Shown here piece after piece: positions 41,326 through 50,864 of a stretch of DNA of 64,000 nt. Origin of the DNA: Pseudomonadota bacterium. Lineage in GTDB: Bacteria > Pseudomonadota > Alphaproteobacteria > Acetobacterales > Acetobacteraceae. The translations under genes and the position numbers were made by a program. Under the pieces are notes generated by a model. That model was given only the letters and a program-made list of their open reading frames with translations. It was not told where the DNA came from and did no database searches. The stretch spans positions 1 to 64,000 of the forward strand of contig JAFEFW010000627.1 of the NCBI GenBank assembly GCA_018240405.1, given 5' to 3'. Positions within the stretch are counted from its first letter, which is position 1; each line of letters opens with the position of its first letter.

Positions 41326-42023
41326 GGGACGCAACCCTGCCATGTGACACCAGCTGGATGCGGTCGCCCTGGGCCGGCGCAACGCTTCGCTTCATTGCAG
41401 ATCCAGCAGCGGCACTGGATCCGGCGGCCGTGCCGGACTGGCCGGCGTGGTCGCCGCTTGACGCTGTGCTTGCCCGCCCGGCAATCCGCGGCCGGCTCGG
41501 ACGTTGGCTGGCCCCGGACGACGACACCGTCGAGATGCTGGATCGGCTTGCGTCGCCGCCGCAGCGCCTCGTGCTGATACCGGCCGAGGAAGCGGTCGAC
41601 CTGGTACGCATGCTGGCGGCCTGGATCGACGCGCCACGCATTGGCACACTGATCCGTCGGCGGGATATCGACGCCGTGCGCGCCGCCGTCGGGGAGAATG
41701 CCTTCGTCTTCGCTGAACGCCGCGCCGCTCTGTTCGGCCGTCCGGGCGCCGCACTACTTGCTGCCGTGGACGCCGTCACGCCGATGGCGGACCCGCTTGA
41801 TCCGGCTCGGCTGTTGCCCCGTGGGGCCGCCGCGCTGGGCCTGGCGATCGGGAGCGTCCCGCCAGGCACGGCCGCCCGCCTGCGGCTGCGTCGGCCAGCC
41901 CCACTATGGGCTACGATCGTTGACCACTGCCGCAGCGATGCCGCCGCGTCAGCGGACGCATGGACCTGCGTCCGGCGGCTGATCCGAGACCAGGCGCCCG
42001 TATGGTCGACCTGGTTCAGCTGA
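41322..42023 (+). CDS. sctK: T3SS sorting platform protein SctK (YscK-like)
   Basis: From ATG 41322 (overlapping the sctJ stop) the 233-aa cytosolic protein shows SctK features: an N-terminal PDWPAWSPLDAVLARPAIRG and the mid-region RLASPPQRLVLIPAEEAVDL. AVRAAVGENAFVFAERRAALFG matches the conserved LGxxAxxFAxxRxxLL-type segment of the YscK/OrgA group. SctK links the sorting platform (SctQ-SctL) to the membrane ring. It overlaps sctL by 22 bp. Sequence is weakly conserved across systems, but order (J-K-L-N) supports the call. Confidence 0.8.
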   Translation: MRDATLPCDTSWMRSPWAGATLRFIADPAAALDPAAVPDWPAWSPLDAVLARPAIRGRLGRWLAPDDDTVEMLDRLASPPQRLVLIPAEEAVDLVRMLAAWIDAPRIGTLIRRRDIDAVRAAVGENAFVFAERRAALFGRPGAALLAAVDAVTPMADPLDPARLLPRGAAALGLAIGSVPPGTAARLRLRRPAPLWATIVDHCRSDAAASADAWTCVRRLIRDQAPVWSTWFS

Positions 42024-42634
42024 GCACAGGCAATGTCGGGTTGTTGGGCCCCGGCCGCGTTCTGAGGGCGGCCGAGGCAGACGCGCTGCTGTCGGCGGAA
42101 CAACTGCAGGCCGACGCCCGGGCGCGGGCGGTGACAGCGGTGCAGGCGGCCCAACAGGAAGCCGACGGTATCAGGGCCGAGGCGCGTGCTGCCGGCGTGG
42201 AAGACGCCACCGAGGAGATCCAGGACCGGCTGTTCGCGATTGCCGAGGCGTCGGTGAATGCGATCTCCCGCACGGAGCATCGCATCATCGACATGGCACT
42301 GCAGATCGTCCGCCGCATCATCGGCTCGCTCGATGAGGTCGATGTGGCCGCGCGTGTCGCGCGTAAGAGCCTCGCGCTGTCCGCCCATAGCAGCTTCATC
42401 CGCCTGCGCGTCGCGCCGGGCGCCGTAGAGGCGCTCCGCGAGCGGCTGGACCCAATCCTGCCGGCGACGCTGCCCGCCGCCTCGATCGAGGTTGTCGGTG
42501 ACACGCGCGTGCGCGCCGGCGGCTGCATCATGGAGACGGATGCCGGCCTGATCGACGCCACGATCGACAGCCAGATCACGGCGATCGAGCGCGGCCTGCG
42601 TCGCGGATTGTCCGATGCGCCGAAGGAGGTCTGA
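42002..42634 (+). CDS. sctL: T3SS ATPase stator SctL (YscL/FliH-like)
   Basis: The 210-aa protein starts at ATG 42002. A long Ala/Glu/Arg-rich helix (ADARARAVTAVQAAQQEADG to TEEIQDRLFAIAEAS) precedes the globular end: FIRLRVAPGAVEALRERLDP, IEVVGDTRVRAGGCIMETDA, GLIDATIDSQITAIERGL. This is the FliH/V-type ATPase E-subunit fold. It dimerises, binds the SctN N-terminus, and ties it to SctQ. It is followed 3 bp later by sctN. Confidence 0.92.
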   Translation: MVDLVQLSTGNVGLLGPGRVLRAAEADALLSAEQLQADARARAVTAVQAAQQEADGIRAEARAAGVEDATEEIQDRLFAIAEASVNAISRTEHRIIDMALQIVRRIIGSLDEVDVAARVARKSLALSAHSSFIRLRVAPGAVEALRERLDPILPATLPAASIEVVGDTRVRAGGCIMETDAGLIDATIDSQITAIERGLRRGLSDAPKEV

Positions 42635-42637
42635 CGC

Positions 42638-43984
42638 ATGGACCAGCCACTCGGTGATGGCGCCGAATTCGATCATGTGTTCCGGTACGGCGAGAGGGTC
42701 ATTGCCGAAACCGCGCCGATTACCGTGCGTGGCCGCGTCTTGCAGGTTGTCGGCACCATCATCCGCGCCGCGGCGCCCGGCGCCCGGATTGGTGACCTGT
42801 GCCTGCTGCGCAATCCCGAAGACGGTTTCGAACTGCCGGCTGAGGTTGTCGGCCTGCAACGCGATGCGGCCATCCTGACGCCGCTGGGTGACCTGCAGGG
42901 CTTGTCGACCCTGACCGAGGTAATTCCCACCGGCAAGCCGCACATGGCGCCCGCGGGCCACAGCCTGCTGGGCCGCGTGCTGGATGGGTTGGGCCGGCCG
43001 CTGGACACAGCCGAGAATGGAAGGCTCGTGCCCGACGTCCAGGTGCCGGTTTATGCCGACGCCCCCGATCCTTTGAAGCGGCGGGTGATCGACCAGCCGA
43101 TGCCGCTGGGCGTGCGTGCACTGGACGGCACGTTGACCTGCGGCGAGGGTCAGCGCATGGGCATCTTCGCCGCCGCCGGCGGTGGCAAGAGCACGCTGAT
43201 GTCGATGCTGGTACGCGGTGCCGCCGTCGACGTGACGGTCATGGCACTGATCGGCGAGCGCGGCCGAGAGGTGCGGGAGTTCATCGAGCGCGACCTCGGG
43301 CCGGAAGGCCGCAAGAAATCCGTGGTGATTGTCGCGACATCCGACCGGTCATCGATGGAACGGTCGAAGGCGGCGTATGTCGCCACTGCCATCGCCGAGT
43401 GGTTCCGTGCCAAGGGCATGCGCGTGCTGTTCCTGATGGACTCGGTCACACGCTTCGCTCGCGCGCAGCGCGAGATCGGGCTGGCAGCGGGCGAACCGCC
43501 GACGCGGCGCGGCTTTCCGCCCTCCGTCTTCGCCACGCTGCCCAAGCTGATGGAGCGCGTCGGCAACAACGATAAGGGCTCGATCACCGCCTTCTACACT
43601 GTGCTGGTCGAGGGCGACGACATGTCGGAGCCGATCGCCGATGAGACACGCTCGATCCTGGACGGCCATATCGTGCTGTCACGCGCGCTGTCGGCGGCCA
43701 ACCACTTCCCTGCCATCGATGTGTTGGCCAGCGCGAGCCGGGTCATGGGTGCAGTGACGTCGCCGGAACATCGGGCGCTCGCCGGCAAGCTCCGGCAGCT
43801 GATGGCAAAATACAATGAGGTCGAGCTGTTGGTGCGTATTGGCGAATACAAGGCTGGATCGGACAAGCTGGCAGACGAGGCCGTAGCCAAGATCGACCGG
43901 ATCCGCGACTTCCTGCGCCAGCCGACGCATGAGCTGGTTGGCTTCGATGACATGATGAAGCAGTTGCAGTCGGCTCTGAAATGA
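42638..43984 (+). CDS. sctN: T3SS ATPase SctN
   Basis: The 448-aa protein is an F1-beta-like hexameric ATPase that strips chaperones and unfolds substrates. The Walker A sequence AAAGGGKST has Lys184; [13 protein letters not shown] holds the catalytic Glu region; [20 protein letters not shown] is Walker B; and [20 protein letters not shown] is the conserved switch. The end, [15 protein letters not shown], is the C-terminal chaperone-docking helix. Length and motifs are normal. It overlaps sctO (ATGA). Confidence 0.97.
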   Translation: MDQPLGDGAEFDHVFRYGERVIAETAPITVRGRVLQVVGTIIRAAAPGARIGDLCLLRNPEDGFELPAEVVGLQRDAAILTPLGDLQGLSTLTEVIPTGKPHMAPAGHSLLGRVLDGLGRPLDTAENGRLVPDVQVPVYADAPDPLKRRVIDQPMPLGVRALDGTLTCGEGQRMGIFAAAGGGKSTLMSMLVRGAAVDVTVMALIGERGREVREFIERDLGPEGRKKSVVIVATSDRSSMERSKAAYVATAIAEWFRAKGMRVLFLMDSVTRFARAQREIGLAAGEPPTRRGFPPSVFATLPKLMERVGNNDKGSITAFYTVLVEGDDMSEPIADETRSILDGHIVLSRALSAANHFPAIDVLASASRVMGAVTSPEHRALAGKLRQLMAKYNEVELLVRIGEYKAGSDKLADEAVAKIDRIRDFLRQPTHELVGFDDMMKQLQSALK

Positions 43985-44499
43985 ATGCCGACGCGATCCG
44001 GCCGCTGCTGCGGATCAAGCAACTCCGGGCCGACAAGGCCGAGGACGAACACCGGTTGCGCCTTGCCCAGCATCGCGCCGCGTTGGCCGAGGTGGAAGCC
44101 GCCAACCAGGCCCTGGAAGCCTGGCGTGCGGACATGCCGGTGAAGCAGGCTGCGATCTATGATGCCGTTATCGGTCGGGTCGTTGACCTGAATGCGCTCG
44201 ACACCGTGCAGGAACGGCTGATCGCGCTGCGCGAGCACGAGCGGGTGCTGCAGCAACGCCTTCTCGAACTACAGAAGGCCGCGCAACAGGCCGCTGCCGC
44301 GGCGGACGAAGCGCGCACCCGCGCGGCGGAGGCGCGGCGCAATGTCAGCAAGTTCGAGGAAGTGGTCGACGTGCTGCGGCGTGCCAGCCTGGCCGAGGCG
44401 GAGCGGCGCGAGGATAGCGAGCTGGAGGAATTCGCCAGAGCGTCGGGCGGCGACGACGGGGATGACGAGGGAAACGATGAGTGGGGTGACGCCGCCTAA
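43981..44499 (+). CDS. sctO: T3SS central stalk protein SctO (YscO/FliJ-like)
   Basis: The 172-aa protein is almost wholly coiled-coil: [40 protein letters not shown], then [20 protein letters not shown], with an acidic tail. This matches the two-helix antiparallel FliJ/gamma-subunit-like stalk that inserts in the SctN hexamer and contacts SctV. Position directly after sctN is diagnostic. Its last 23 bp overlap sctP. Confidence 0.88.
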   Translation: MNADAIRPLLRIKQLRADKAEDEHRLRLAQHRAALAEVEAANQALEAWRADMPVKQAAIYDAVIGRVVDLNALDTVQERLIALREHERVLQQRLLELQKAAQQAAAAADEARTRAAEARRNVSKFEEVVDVLRRASLAEAERREDSELEEFARASGGDDGDDEGNDEWGDAA

Positions 44500-45151
44500 A
44501 GGCGGGGGTGCTCTGGAAGGGGCCCAAGCCAACGAGCACAGCATCGCTCGCGATCGCAAGCCTGCGCCGCCGAGCGATGCGGACGCGGAGCGGTTGCGCC
44601 GGCTGCTGTCGCGGCGGGAGGCTGACGACGCGGCAGAGGACAGCGAGGCAGAGGAGCAGGACGATCAGCCGGACAGCCCGTTGTCGGCAGCGGAGGCCAT
44701 GCTGGCGGCACTGGGTAGCGTGCGCCAGGCGCCGCCGCTTGAGGGGCCGCCGGCAATAGAGGCTACGCAGCCGGTCGGCAGATCGGAACTGACTGACCTC
44801 GCCGACAGGATCGTGCAGGAGGTGCAGGTCGGACAGCGCGCCGACGGTGAAAATGAACTGCGCATCACGCTGAACCAGGAGATCTTCGGCCAGACCGAGG
44901 TCAACATCGCGCTGCACCAGGGCGCGCTGGAGCTGCGGATCGACACGCTGTCGGAGGAGATCAAGGGACTGCTCCAGACCAACGCCTCCGGCTTTGCGGA
45001 TGACCTGGCCAAGCGCCTGGGCCGTCCGGTGGTGCTGGAAGTGAACGCGCCGGGTCAGTCCGAGCAGGCCGCCGGTCAGGACCAGGGCGATAACCGGCGC
45101 TCACGCGGCTACGACCAGATCCTGCGCTACGTCGCGGAGGGTAGCGCGTGA
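44477..45151 (+). CDS. sctP: T3SS needle length/substrate-switch protein SctP
   Basis: Starting at ATG 44477 (GAGGGA just upstream), the 224-aa protein has a long hydrophilic acidic/Pro-rich N-terminal half and a C-terminal FliK/T3S4-like domain. That domain includes ENELRITLNQEIFGQTEVNI and ALELRIDTLSEEIKGLLQTN. SctP sets needle length and triggers switching to translocator export through SctU. It sits between sctO and sctQ as usual. It is short for the family, which would predict a short needle. Confidence 0.8.
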   Translation: MSGVTPPKGGGALEGAQANEHSIARDRKPAPPSDADAERLRRLLSRREADDAAEDSEAEEQDDQPDSPLSAAEAMLAALGSVRQAPPLEGPPAIEATQPVGRSELTDLADRIVQEVQVGQRADGENELRITLNQEIFGQTEVNIALHQGALELRIDTLSEEIKGLLQTNASGFADDLAKRLGRPVVLEVNAPGQSEQAAGQDQGDNRRSRGYDQILRYVAEGSA

Positions 45152-45193
45152 TGGACCACGAGGCCGGCGCATGATCAGCCGCGCAGGTGGCGC

Positions 45194-46171
45194 GTGATCG
45201 AGCTGCCGAGCTGCAGCGCCATTGCTGCGCGCGCGTTGAGCGACCTGGCGCAGCGGCTGCCTGTAGGTTTCGAACTCGCCGGTCATCCGGTCGTTGCCTC
45301 ATTGTGCCTCGGCGCACCGCCGGCGCCGCCGGCGGATTGGCGCCGGGTCGGGCTTGTGGTCGCCACGCAGCAGGCTGCGGTGTCGCTGGCCCCGACGCTG
45401 CTGCCGCCGGCCGCAACGGCGCATTGGCCGGAGATCGAGACCGTCGGCGTCCCAGGCGCGCTGCGCGATATCCTGCGCGGCCTGCTGCTGGACGACATCG
45501 CTGCCACGGTTGCGCCGCTGGCCGGAGACCATCCGCGCTGGCAGCCCGCGCCGGACAAGCCGCTGCCGCATGCGATTGCCTTGGCCAATGCGCGGACGCT
45601 GGCGCCGGTCGGCCTGCTCGAACTGGATGAGCGCGCGCTGGCCTGGCTGGCCGCGCGCTGCACCGACCTGCCGCGTCATACCGTCGATATCGATGGCGTC
45701 ACGATGCCGCTCGACCTGATCATCGACCGTGTCGTTATCAGCCGGACCGAACTGGCCGCGCTGGGGCCGCGCGACGTCGTGCTTCTCGACCGGACGCCGG
45801 TGGATGCCGATGGCGGCGTGACAGCCGTGCTGTGCATGCCTGGCTTTCCGGGCTTCCGCGTCCGCATCGACGGCGGACGGGCGACACTCGACTCACCTGT
45901 GGATGCTGCCATGGACACTCCCACCTCACCGCCCGCCGCTTCGATTGACGAGGTGCCGCTGGTCATCGACTGCGATGTCGGCCGCATCGGCCTCACCATC
46001 GGACGCCTGCGGGAGTTATCCGCCGGACAGGTACTCGACCTGGGCCTGGATGCAACGCAGCGGGTCTCGCTACGGCTGAACGGGCAGGTCATCGCCACGG
46101 GCGAACTGGTGCGCATCGCCGAACGCACCGGTGTGCGAATTACCGACGTGCTGCTGTCGCGGACGACATGA
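45194..46171 (+). CDS. sctQ: T3SS cytoplasmic platform protein SctQ (YscQ/HrcQ)
   Basis: The 325-aa protein has a divergent N-terminal part and a C-terminal SPOA (FliN-like) domain at about 250-322: VPLVIDCDVGRIGLTIGRLR, LSAGQVLDLGLDATQRVSLR, LNGQVIATGELVRIAERTGV, RITDVLL. It forms the sorting platform pods with SctK and SctL. The start is GTG 45194, with AGGTGG close upstream; 42 bp separate it from sctP. Internal translation of a short C-terminal form, known for other SctQ genes, is possible: an in-frame ATG (45911) lies before the SPOA domain. Confidence 0.9.
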   Translation: MIELPSCSAIAARALSDLAQRLPVGFELAGHPVVASLCLGAPPAPPADWRRVGLVVATQQAAVSLAPTLLPPAATAHWPEIETVGVPGALRDILRGLLLDDIAATVAPLAGDHPRWQPAPDKPLPHAIALANARTLAPVGLLELDERALAWLAARCTDLPRHTVDIDGVTMPLDLIIDRVVISRTELAALGPRDVVLLDRTPVDADGGVTAVLCMPGFPGFRVRIDGGRATLDSPVDAAMDTPTSPPAASIDEVPLVIDCDVGRIGLTIGRLRELSAGQVLDLGLDATQRVSLRLNGQVIATGELVRIAERTGVRITDVLLSRTT

Positions 46172-46830
46172 CGGAACTGGGCAACCCCGCAACCCTGATC
46201 GCCCTGCTGGTGGGGGCGGCGCTGCTGCCGTTCCTGGCAGTGCTGGTCACGTCCTACATCAAGCTGGTCGTGGTGCTGGGGTTGATCCGCAATGCGCTGG
46301 GCGTGCAGAGCATTCCGCCGAACATGGCGTTGAATGCAATCGCCATCATCCTGTCAGCCTACATCATGCAGCCGGTGTTTCAGAACGCCTATCTGGCGGT
46401 CAAGGACCGAACGCTGGACATGAGCAATCCGCAGGCGATCGCCGAGACCGTACAGGCTGGTGCCGAACCGTTCCGGCTGTTTCTGGAGAAACATACCGGT
46501 GAGCGGGAGCGCACCTTCTTCGTCGACACCACAAAGGAACTTTGGTCGGAGCAGGATGCCGCCGGGGTGACCGACCGCGACTTCATGGTGCTGATCCCGG
46601 CGTTCACCACGTCCGAGCTGACCAGTGCCTTCAAGCTGGGCTTCCTGCTGTTCCTGCCGTTCATCGTGGTGGATCTGGTGGTGTCCAACATCCTGCTGGC
46701 GATGGGCATGATGATGGTCTCGCCGATGACCATTTCGCTGCCGTTCAAGCTGTTCCTGTTCGTCACGGTGAACGGGTGGGAGCGGCTGATCCATGGCCTG
46801 GTGCTGTCCTATGCCGGGCACGGCGGATGA
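46168..46830 (+). CDS. sctR: T3SS export apparatus protein SctR
   Basis: The 220-aa membrane protein shows the FliP/SctR signatures: ALLPFLAVLVTSYIKLVVVL, GLIRNALGVQSIPPNMALNA, DRDFMVLIPAFTTSELTSAF, KLGFLLFLPFIVVDLVVSNI and LLAMGMMMVSPMTISLPFKL. Five copies of SctR form the core of the export gate. Overlapping ATGA joints link it to sctQ and sctS. Confidence 0.97.
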   Translation: MTELGNPATLIALLVGAALLPFLAVLVTSYIKLVVVLGLIRNALGVQSIPPNMALNAIAIILSAYIMQPVFQNAYLAVKDRTLDMSNPQAIAETVQAGAEPFRLFLEKHTGERERTFFVDTTKELWSEQDAAGVTDRDFMVLIPAFTTSELTSAFKLGFLLFLPFIVVDLVVSNILLAMGMMMVSPMTISLPFKLFLFVTVNGWERLIHGLVLSYAGHGG

Positions 46831-47090
46831 ACCAGGCCGATATTGCCTCGATGACCGGCGATGCCTTGCTGCTGGTGCTGGTGCTGTCGATGCCGCCGAT
46901 CATCGTGGCGACCGTGGTCGGACTGGTGGTCGCCCTGCTGCAGGCGCTGACACAGATTCAGGAACAGACGCTGTCCTTTGCCGTCAAGCTGATCTGCGTC
47001 AGCGTGGTGATCCTGCTGACAGCGCACTGGGTCGGTGGCGAACTGTACCGCTATACGCTGCGGATCTTTGAGGGAATCAACGCGATCTGA
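46827..47090 (+). CDS. sctS: T3SS export apparatus protein SctS
   Basis: The 87-aa protein with two membrane helices matches FliQ/SctS: LLLVLVLSMPPIIVATVVGL, ALLQALTQIQEQTLSFAVKL, then ICVSVVILLTAHWVGGELYR. Four copies wrap the SctR-SctT assembly. Length is normal. sctT does not follow directly; an 8.7-kb effector block separates sctS from sctT, so the usual R-S-T-U string is interrupted. Confidence 0.96.
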   Translation: MNQADIASMTGDALLLVLVLSMPPIIVATVVGLVVALLQALTQIQEQTLSFAVKLICVSVVILLTAHWVGGELYRYTLRIFEGINAI

Positions 47091-47184
47091 CAGTCTGCGC
47101 ACACTTGCCGGATGATGCGGTACGGCTGCACCGATCCGGACGACGCAGGTTAGGCGCACCGTCCAAAGGCCGGTTTTCGGACAA

Positions 47185-50100
47185 TCAGGCCTTGGTAAAT
47201 GAGGCAAAGCCTTTAGCGTAAATCAGCGCCGCCTCATCGTCGATGCGGGCCTTGATCTCCTCGGCGTTCTTGCTGCCTGGAAGGCGTGTGTTCATCTGCT
47301 GCGCCTCCAACTGCCCGGACGACGTCATGACCGTGTTGTAGATCGTCTTGTCCTCGCCCTCGAGCTTTTCGCCGGGCAGGACCCTTCCGCCCATATCCTC
47401 GATAATCGCCTGTGCCTTGTGCTCAACATCACCCACGCCGCCACGATCCTTATTGGACTTGCATCCCTGAGACAGCGACATCTTCATGTTGTGGTCGCCG
47501 AGGCTCTTCAACGCCTCATCGGCAAGGGTACACAGCCGCATGAGGTGGCGGTCCATCTTGTAGGCGTCCTCGATGCCATGCTTGTAGGAGCCGGTGTTGA
47601 ACATGTGGCGTACAAGATCAGTCTCGTCCTGAATGCGCCCGATCTGATGCAGCAGCGCCGCTCGGTCCTGGGGCTCCAGGTCTTGCTGTTCGGCCTTGGC
47701 GCGCAGACGATCGACAATGCTGCCGATGTGGCCACCCGGTCGGGCATCCTCGTTCAGCGTGCCAATCAGCTTATTCAGGTTGTCACGATTGTGGTCGATG
47801 ATGTCCTGCGGCCAGCGTTCTTCGGGGCCGTTCAAAGACCACGGGAGACTCGAGCCCAGCGCGACCGCGTTGACGCCAAACGACAGCGTGATCGTGTCAA
47901 TTTTTACCCTTACGTCTTGACCATCAATGTCAAACCTTTGCACCCCCTCATTGTGTTCGAAGGCATCGAATTGAGTCATGGTAAAGTCATGCTCCCGATA
48001 CCCTGGACTTAACTTCCGGGCCTCGAGGTCGTCAGCCGTCGTCAGATTGAGGTTCACATGTACGAGGTGGCTGAGCGGGTTCTGTTGCCAATTTTCGTCA
48101 TTCTGCCCGGTATTGACTTTGGCCTGAGCAAGGAACGCCTCGTCCATGGTGACCGCGACGTTCAGGACCTCCCGCGCGCCGGCGCGCGCCGCGTCTCGCC
48201 GAGCATCCTTGTCCTTGATTTCCCAGGGGTCGAGAACGCCGTGGCGGATCGTCTGTGATACGAGCTGCTTGTTGCCCGCTTCGTCGTGACGGAACAGGGC
48301 GCTGACCTGGAGGTTGCGCGCATGCGTTGCCTGTCTCTTATTGCCGGCGCTGACACCCTGAATGCCATCCTGGGCATAGGCGTCACCAATCCCGTGCCCG
48401 AGTTGGCTGGCTGGCTTGATTTCGCTGGTATAGGTGCGCGTGACACCCTCCCGGTGAACGACCATCCGACGTTCAATCGTCGCCCAACTCTGCAGCGTAT
48501 CAAGTGCGCTCACTTGATGTCGTTTCAGAAATTTTCCAACGTCGTTTCCGGGTGGCCATACCTTGGCGTCTTCCAGCGCCTTGGCCAGAAACTTCTTTTC
48601 ATCCTTGATGTGCTGTTCAAACGGATGCGTTTTGAACAATGAGGGACTGGTGTCAATGTTGCTACGTTCCGTACTGGCTTCGCGCCACTCCCGCTCCGCG
48701 GCCATGACGCGCTGCCTCGCTTCGTCGCGCTTCTGCAGAGCGGTCACGAGGCTCTTCTCGACTTTGGCCTGCTCGCCTGGATCATTTGCCTCCCGCGCCG
48801 CAACGAGGTGATCCCGGAGCTGATCGACCACAGTGTCCAGTGTGTGGCGTGTCGTCTGCATCCACATCAGCTTATTGTAGGCAAGTGTCTTTTCTGAGAG
48901 CGGATCGTGCTGGAGGTACTCGTCAAGGAATGCGGCCTTGTTTTCCAATTTGCCGATCTGATTGTCGAGCTCGGCATTCAGCACGGTATGCAGCTGGAAT
49001 GCCTTTGTCTGAGCCGGTCGTGTGTCGGCAAGTGTCTGACGGTTCTCCTCAAGGCTTTTCGACACAGAGGGGATGATCTGATGTACTACATGGGATGCAA
49101 GATCCAGCTTACGGTCCCGGTCTTCACCAACATCCACATCCCGCAGCACTTCCTGAATGTCGGACTCCAAACGCTTGAGCAGTTCGTCCCGGGCCGACTT
49201 GTCCGCGAGCGAGCCATCGGTCCGCGACAGGTTGACAAGCGTCTCGTTGACACCGGCTTCCAACTTCTGCAGCAGCGTGTCGACAACCTGCTGATCAACC
49301 CCAAGTGCCGGGAGCTGTATCTTGGGCTTCTCCTGAGCCTTGGTCAGAGAGTCCATCACAATCTGCCGCTGAGGTTCGAAAAACTTCTCCCAGAGCATGG
49401 TTTCGCTTTTCTGTTGCGTCTCCTGCATCTCGGCTTTCACACCGAGAAGGTCGGCCTTCAACCGTCCGACTTCGGTGGGATCGAACGGCATTTTGCCAAG
49501 CTTCTCCGCGGTATTTGCGATCTGGTCGATGGATCCGCGGGCCCAGTCGCCGATCTCCGAACCGCCTGGGACGGTGTTGCTCCACTCGTTCTCAATGCGA
49601 TCCTTAACCGCATCAAAGAACGTATCGGCGTCATGGAAGTAGGGCACGTCGAGCTTGGCCAGTTCGCTGTACTGCTCATCAAAGCGCTGCTGCTTCTGCT
49701 CGCAGACTTCTTTCGTGGCGTTGTGGGCAAACCGCAGAAAGTCGTCCTCGGTGAACCTCCGGCGGCCGTACTCCGGATCGTGCCAGATTTGGCGGCTGAA
49801 TGCCTGTAGAATGGCAGGATCGTCGCGATCCAGCCCGGGGTGACCGAGAGTATTCGCTGTACGGACCGCCTCGTCGGACAGCCGCCTGTTGGCGTAGAAG
49901 GCGTCGAGCTGCTTCAGCGTCGTGTTGGTGTTTATCGCGCGCTGCTTCTCCGTCGCGTCGAGCACCTGCTTGATGCGCGCCGCGTAGAGGGGTGTTGCTT
50001 TCTGGACGAAGGCCTCACCGCTGACTCCGACCGTGTCTTGAAGAATCTTGTCGGCGAACGGCTTGCCTTCAGCTTTGACCAGGGCGTCATAGAAGGCTTT

Positions 50101-50304
50101 GCGCGCGGTCTGATTGATTCTGGCGAGATTGACCTGATTTGGCACAGTCGGCCTGATCCACTCGGCAATCCGGCCAAACAGATCCTTCGGCGCCGAAATG
50201 GTTGGCGGCTGATTCCCCTCGTGCTCGATGGTGACCCGCCTGATGTTCAGATCGGTCTTGCTTGTCACCAGGCCGCGAAAGGCGTCAATGCTGGTTCCGC
50301 TCAT
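47185..50304 (-). CDS. SopB/IpgD-like phosphoinositide phosphatase effector (large form)
   Basis: The 1039-aa protein ends in a SopB/SigD/IpgD-like phosphatase domain. The catalytic CX5R loop is Cys948-KSNKD-Arg954 in SLSQGCKSNKDRGGVGDVEH, matching the CKSGKDRTGxxDxE signature, and SSGQLEAQQMNTRLPGSKN matches the conserved downstream NTGxPGYK region. The Cys lies 91 residues from the C-terminus, as in SopB (about 100). The first ~600 residues are helical and coiled (QNQ-rich, EKFFEPQRQIVMDS) and much longer than SopB's N-terminus. SopB and IpgD dephosphorylate host PI(4,5)P2 and inositol phosphates, driving ruffling and Akt activation. The gene pairs with a chaperone 17 bp upstream, like sigE-sopB. 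GG replaces TG after the Arg. Confidence 0.82.
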   Translation of the reverse strand: MSGTSIDAFRGLVTSKTDLNIRRVTIEHEGNQPPTISAPKDLFGRIAEWIRPTVPNQVNLARINQTARKAFYDALVKAEGKPFADKILQDTVGVSGEAFVQKATPLYAARIKQVLDATEKQRAINTNTTLKQLDAFYANRRLSDEAVRTANTLGHPGLDRDDPAILQAFSRQIWHDPEYGRRRFTEDDFLRFAHNATKEVCEQKQQRFDEQYSELAKLDVPYFHDADTFFDAVKDRIENEWSNTVPGGSEIGDWARGSIDQIANTAEKLGKMPFDPTEVGRLKADLLGVKAEMQETQQKSETMLWEKFFEPQRQIVMDSLTKAQEKPKIQLPALGVDQQVVDTLLQKLEAGVNETLVNLSRTDGSLADKSARDELLKRLESDIQEVLRDVDVGEDRDRKLDLASHVVHQIIPSVSKSLEENRQTLADTRPAQTKAFQLHTVLNAELDNQIGKLENKAAFLDEYLQHDPLSEKTLAYNKLMWMQTTRHTLDTVVDQLRDHLVAAREANDPGEQAKVEKSLVTALQKRDEARQRVMAAEREWREASTERSNIDTSPSLFKTHPFEQHIKDEKKFLAKALEDAKVWPPGNDVGKFLKRHQVSALDTLQSWATIERRMVVHREGVTRTYTSEIKPASQLGHGIGDAYAQDGIQGVSAGNKRQATHARNLQVSALFRHDEAGNKQLVSQTIRHGVLDPWEIKDKDARRDAARAGAREVLNVAVTMDEAFLAQAKVNTGQNDENWQQNPLSHLVHVNLNLTTADDLEARKLSPGYREHDFTMTQFDAFEHNEGVQRFDIDGQDVRVKIDTITLSFGVNAVALGSSLPWSLNGPEERWPQDIIDHNRDNLNKLIGTLNEDARPGGHIGSIVDRLRAKAEQQDLEPQDRAALLHQIGRIQDETDLVRHMFNTGSYKHGIEDAYKMDRHLMRLCTLADEALKSLGDHNMKMSLSQGCKSNKDRGGVGDVEHKAQAIIEDMGGRVLPGEKLEGEDKTIYNTVMTSSGQLEAQQMNTRLPGSKNAEEIKARIDDEAALIYAKGFASFTKA

Positions 50305-50321
50305 GTCTCGGACCCCCGCTC

Positions 50322-50789
50322 TCAGGCCAGTGTGACGTAGGCTGGCAGCCGGTACTCCGGCTCCTCCGCCGTCTCGGATGGCGTGGCTGCAAATGGCTTC
50401 AACCGGGCGATCCAGGCCTCACCGGTATCGACGAAGCTCTGCAGCATGCGATTGAAGCGCGGCAAGTCGAGCGCGGCGGTGCTTTCCTTTGCCTGCAGCA
50501 TCACCTCTCCGCCGGCCGGCTCGACCGCCAGGGTCGCGCCGCCTGTCTGGGCCCAGAACAGGTTACCCGCCAGCAGCATTTCATAGGCTTCCTCGCGGAA
50601 TACCGGGTCGATCGCGCACAGGCGGGCAAACAGCACGAGGTTCTGCTCCTCGCTTTCATATTGCATCGACACAGTTATCTGCTCGCCGATCTTCAGGCAG
50701 CAGTATCCATCGTCATCCGGCGCAAGCTCCGGCAGGCCGATTCCGGCACCCAGATCACGCAGAACGCTCCGCACGGCATCGATGGACAT
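50322..50789 (-). CDS. Effector chaperone, SigE/CesT type
   Basis: The 155-aa acidic protein has the class I chaperone layout: an N-terminal helix (AVRSVLRDLGAGIGLPEL), strands (YCCLKIGEQITVSMQYESEE), REEAYEMLLAGNLFWAQTGG, ATLAVEPAGGEVMLQAKEST and the C-terminal helix FNRMLQSFVDTGEAWIARLK. These segments are family-typical for CesT/SicP/SigE. It should bind the N-terminal region of the phosphatase effector encoded 17 bp downstream and bring it to SctN. Confidence 0.88.
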   Translation of the reverse strand: MSIDAVRSVLRDLGAGIGLPELAPDDDGYCCLKIGEQITVSMQYESEEQNLVLFARLCAIDPVFREEAYEMLLAGNLFWAQTGGATLAVEPAGGEVMLQAKESTAALDLPRFNRMLQSFVDTGEAWIARLKPFAATPSETAEEPEYRLPAYVTLA

Positions 50790-50864
50790 GGTTTATTCCT
50801 TTGTCAGCGCGGCAGTGGTGCCACAAATGACCGGCCAGCATTTTTCTCTGTGGTGTGTTTAATA

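Noticed and set aside
41210..42961. 583-codon minus-strand frame opposite sctJ-sctN
   Set aside because: It mirrors four well-supported T3SS genes; the translation is Arg/Gly/Ala-rich low complexity without motifs.
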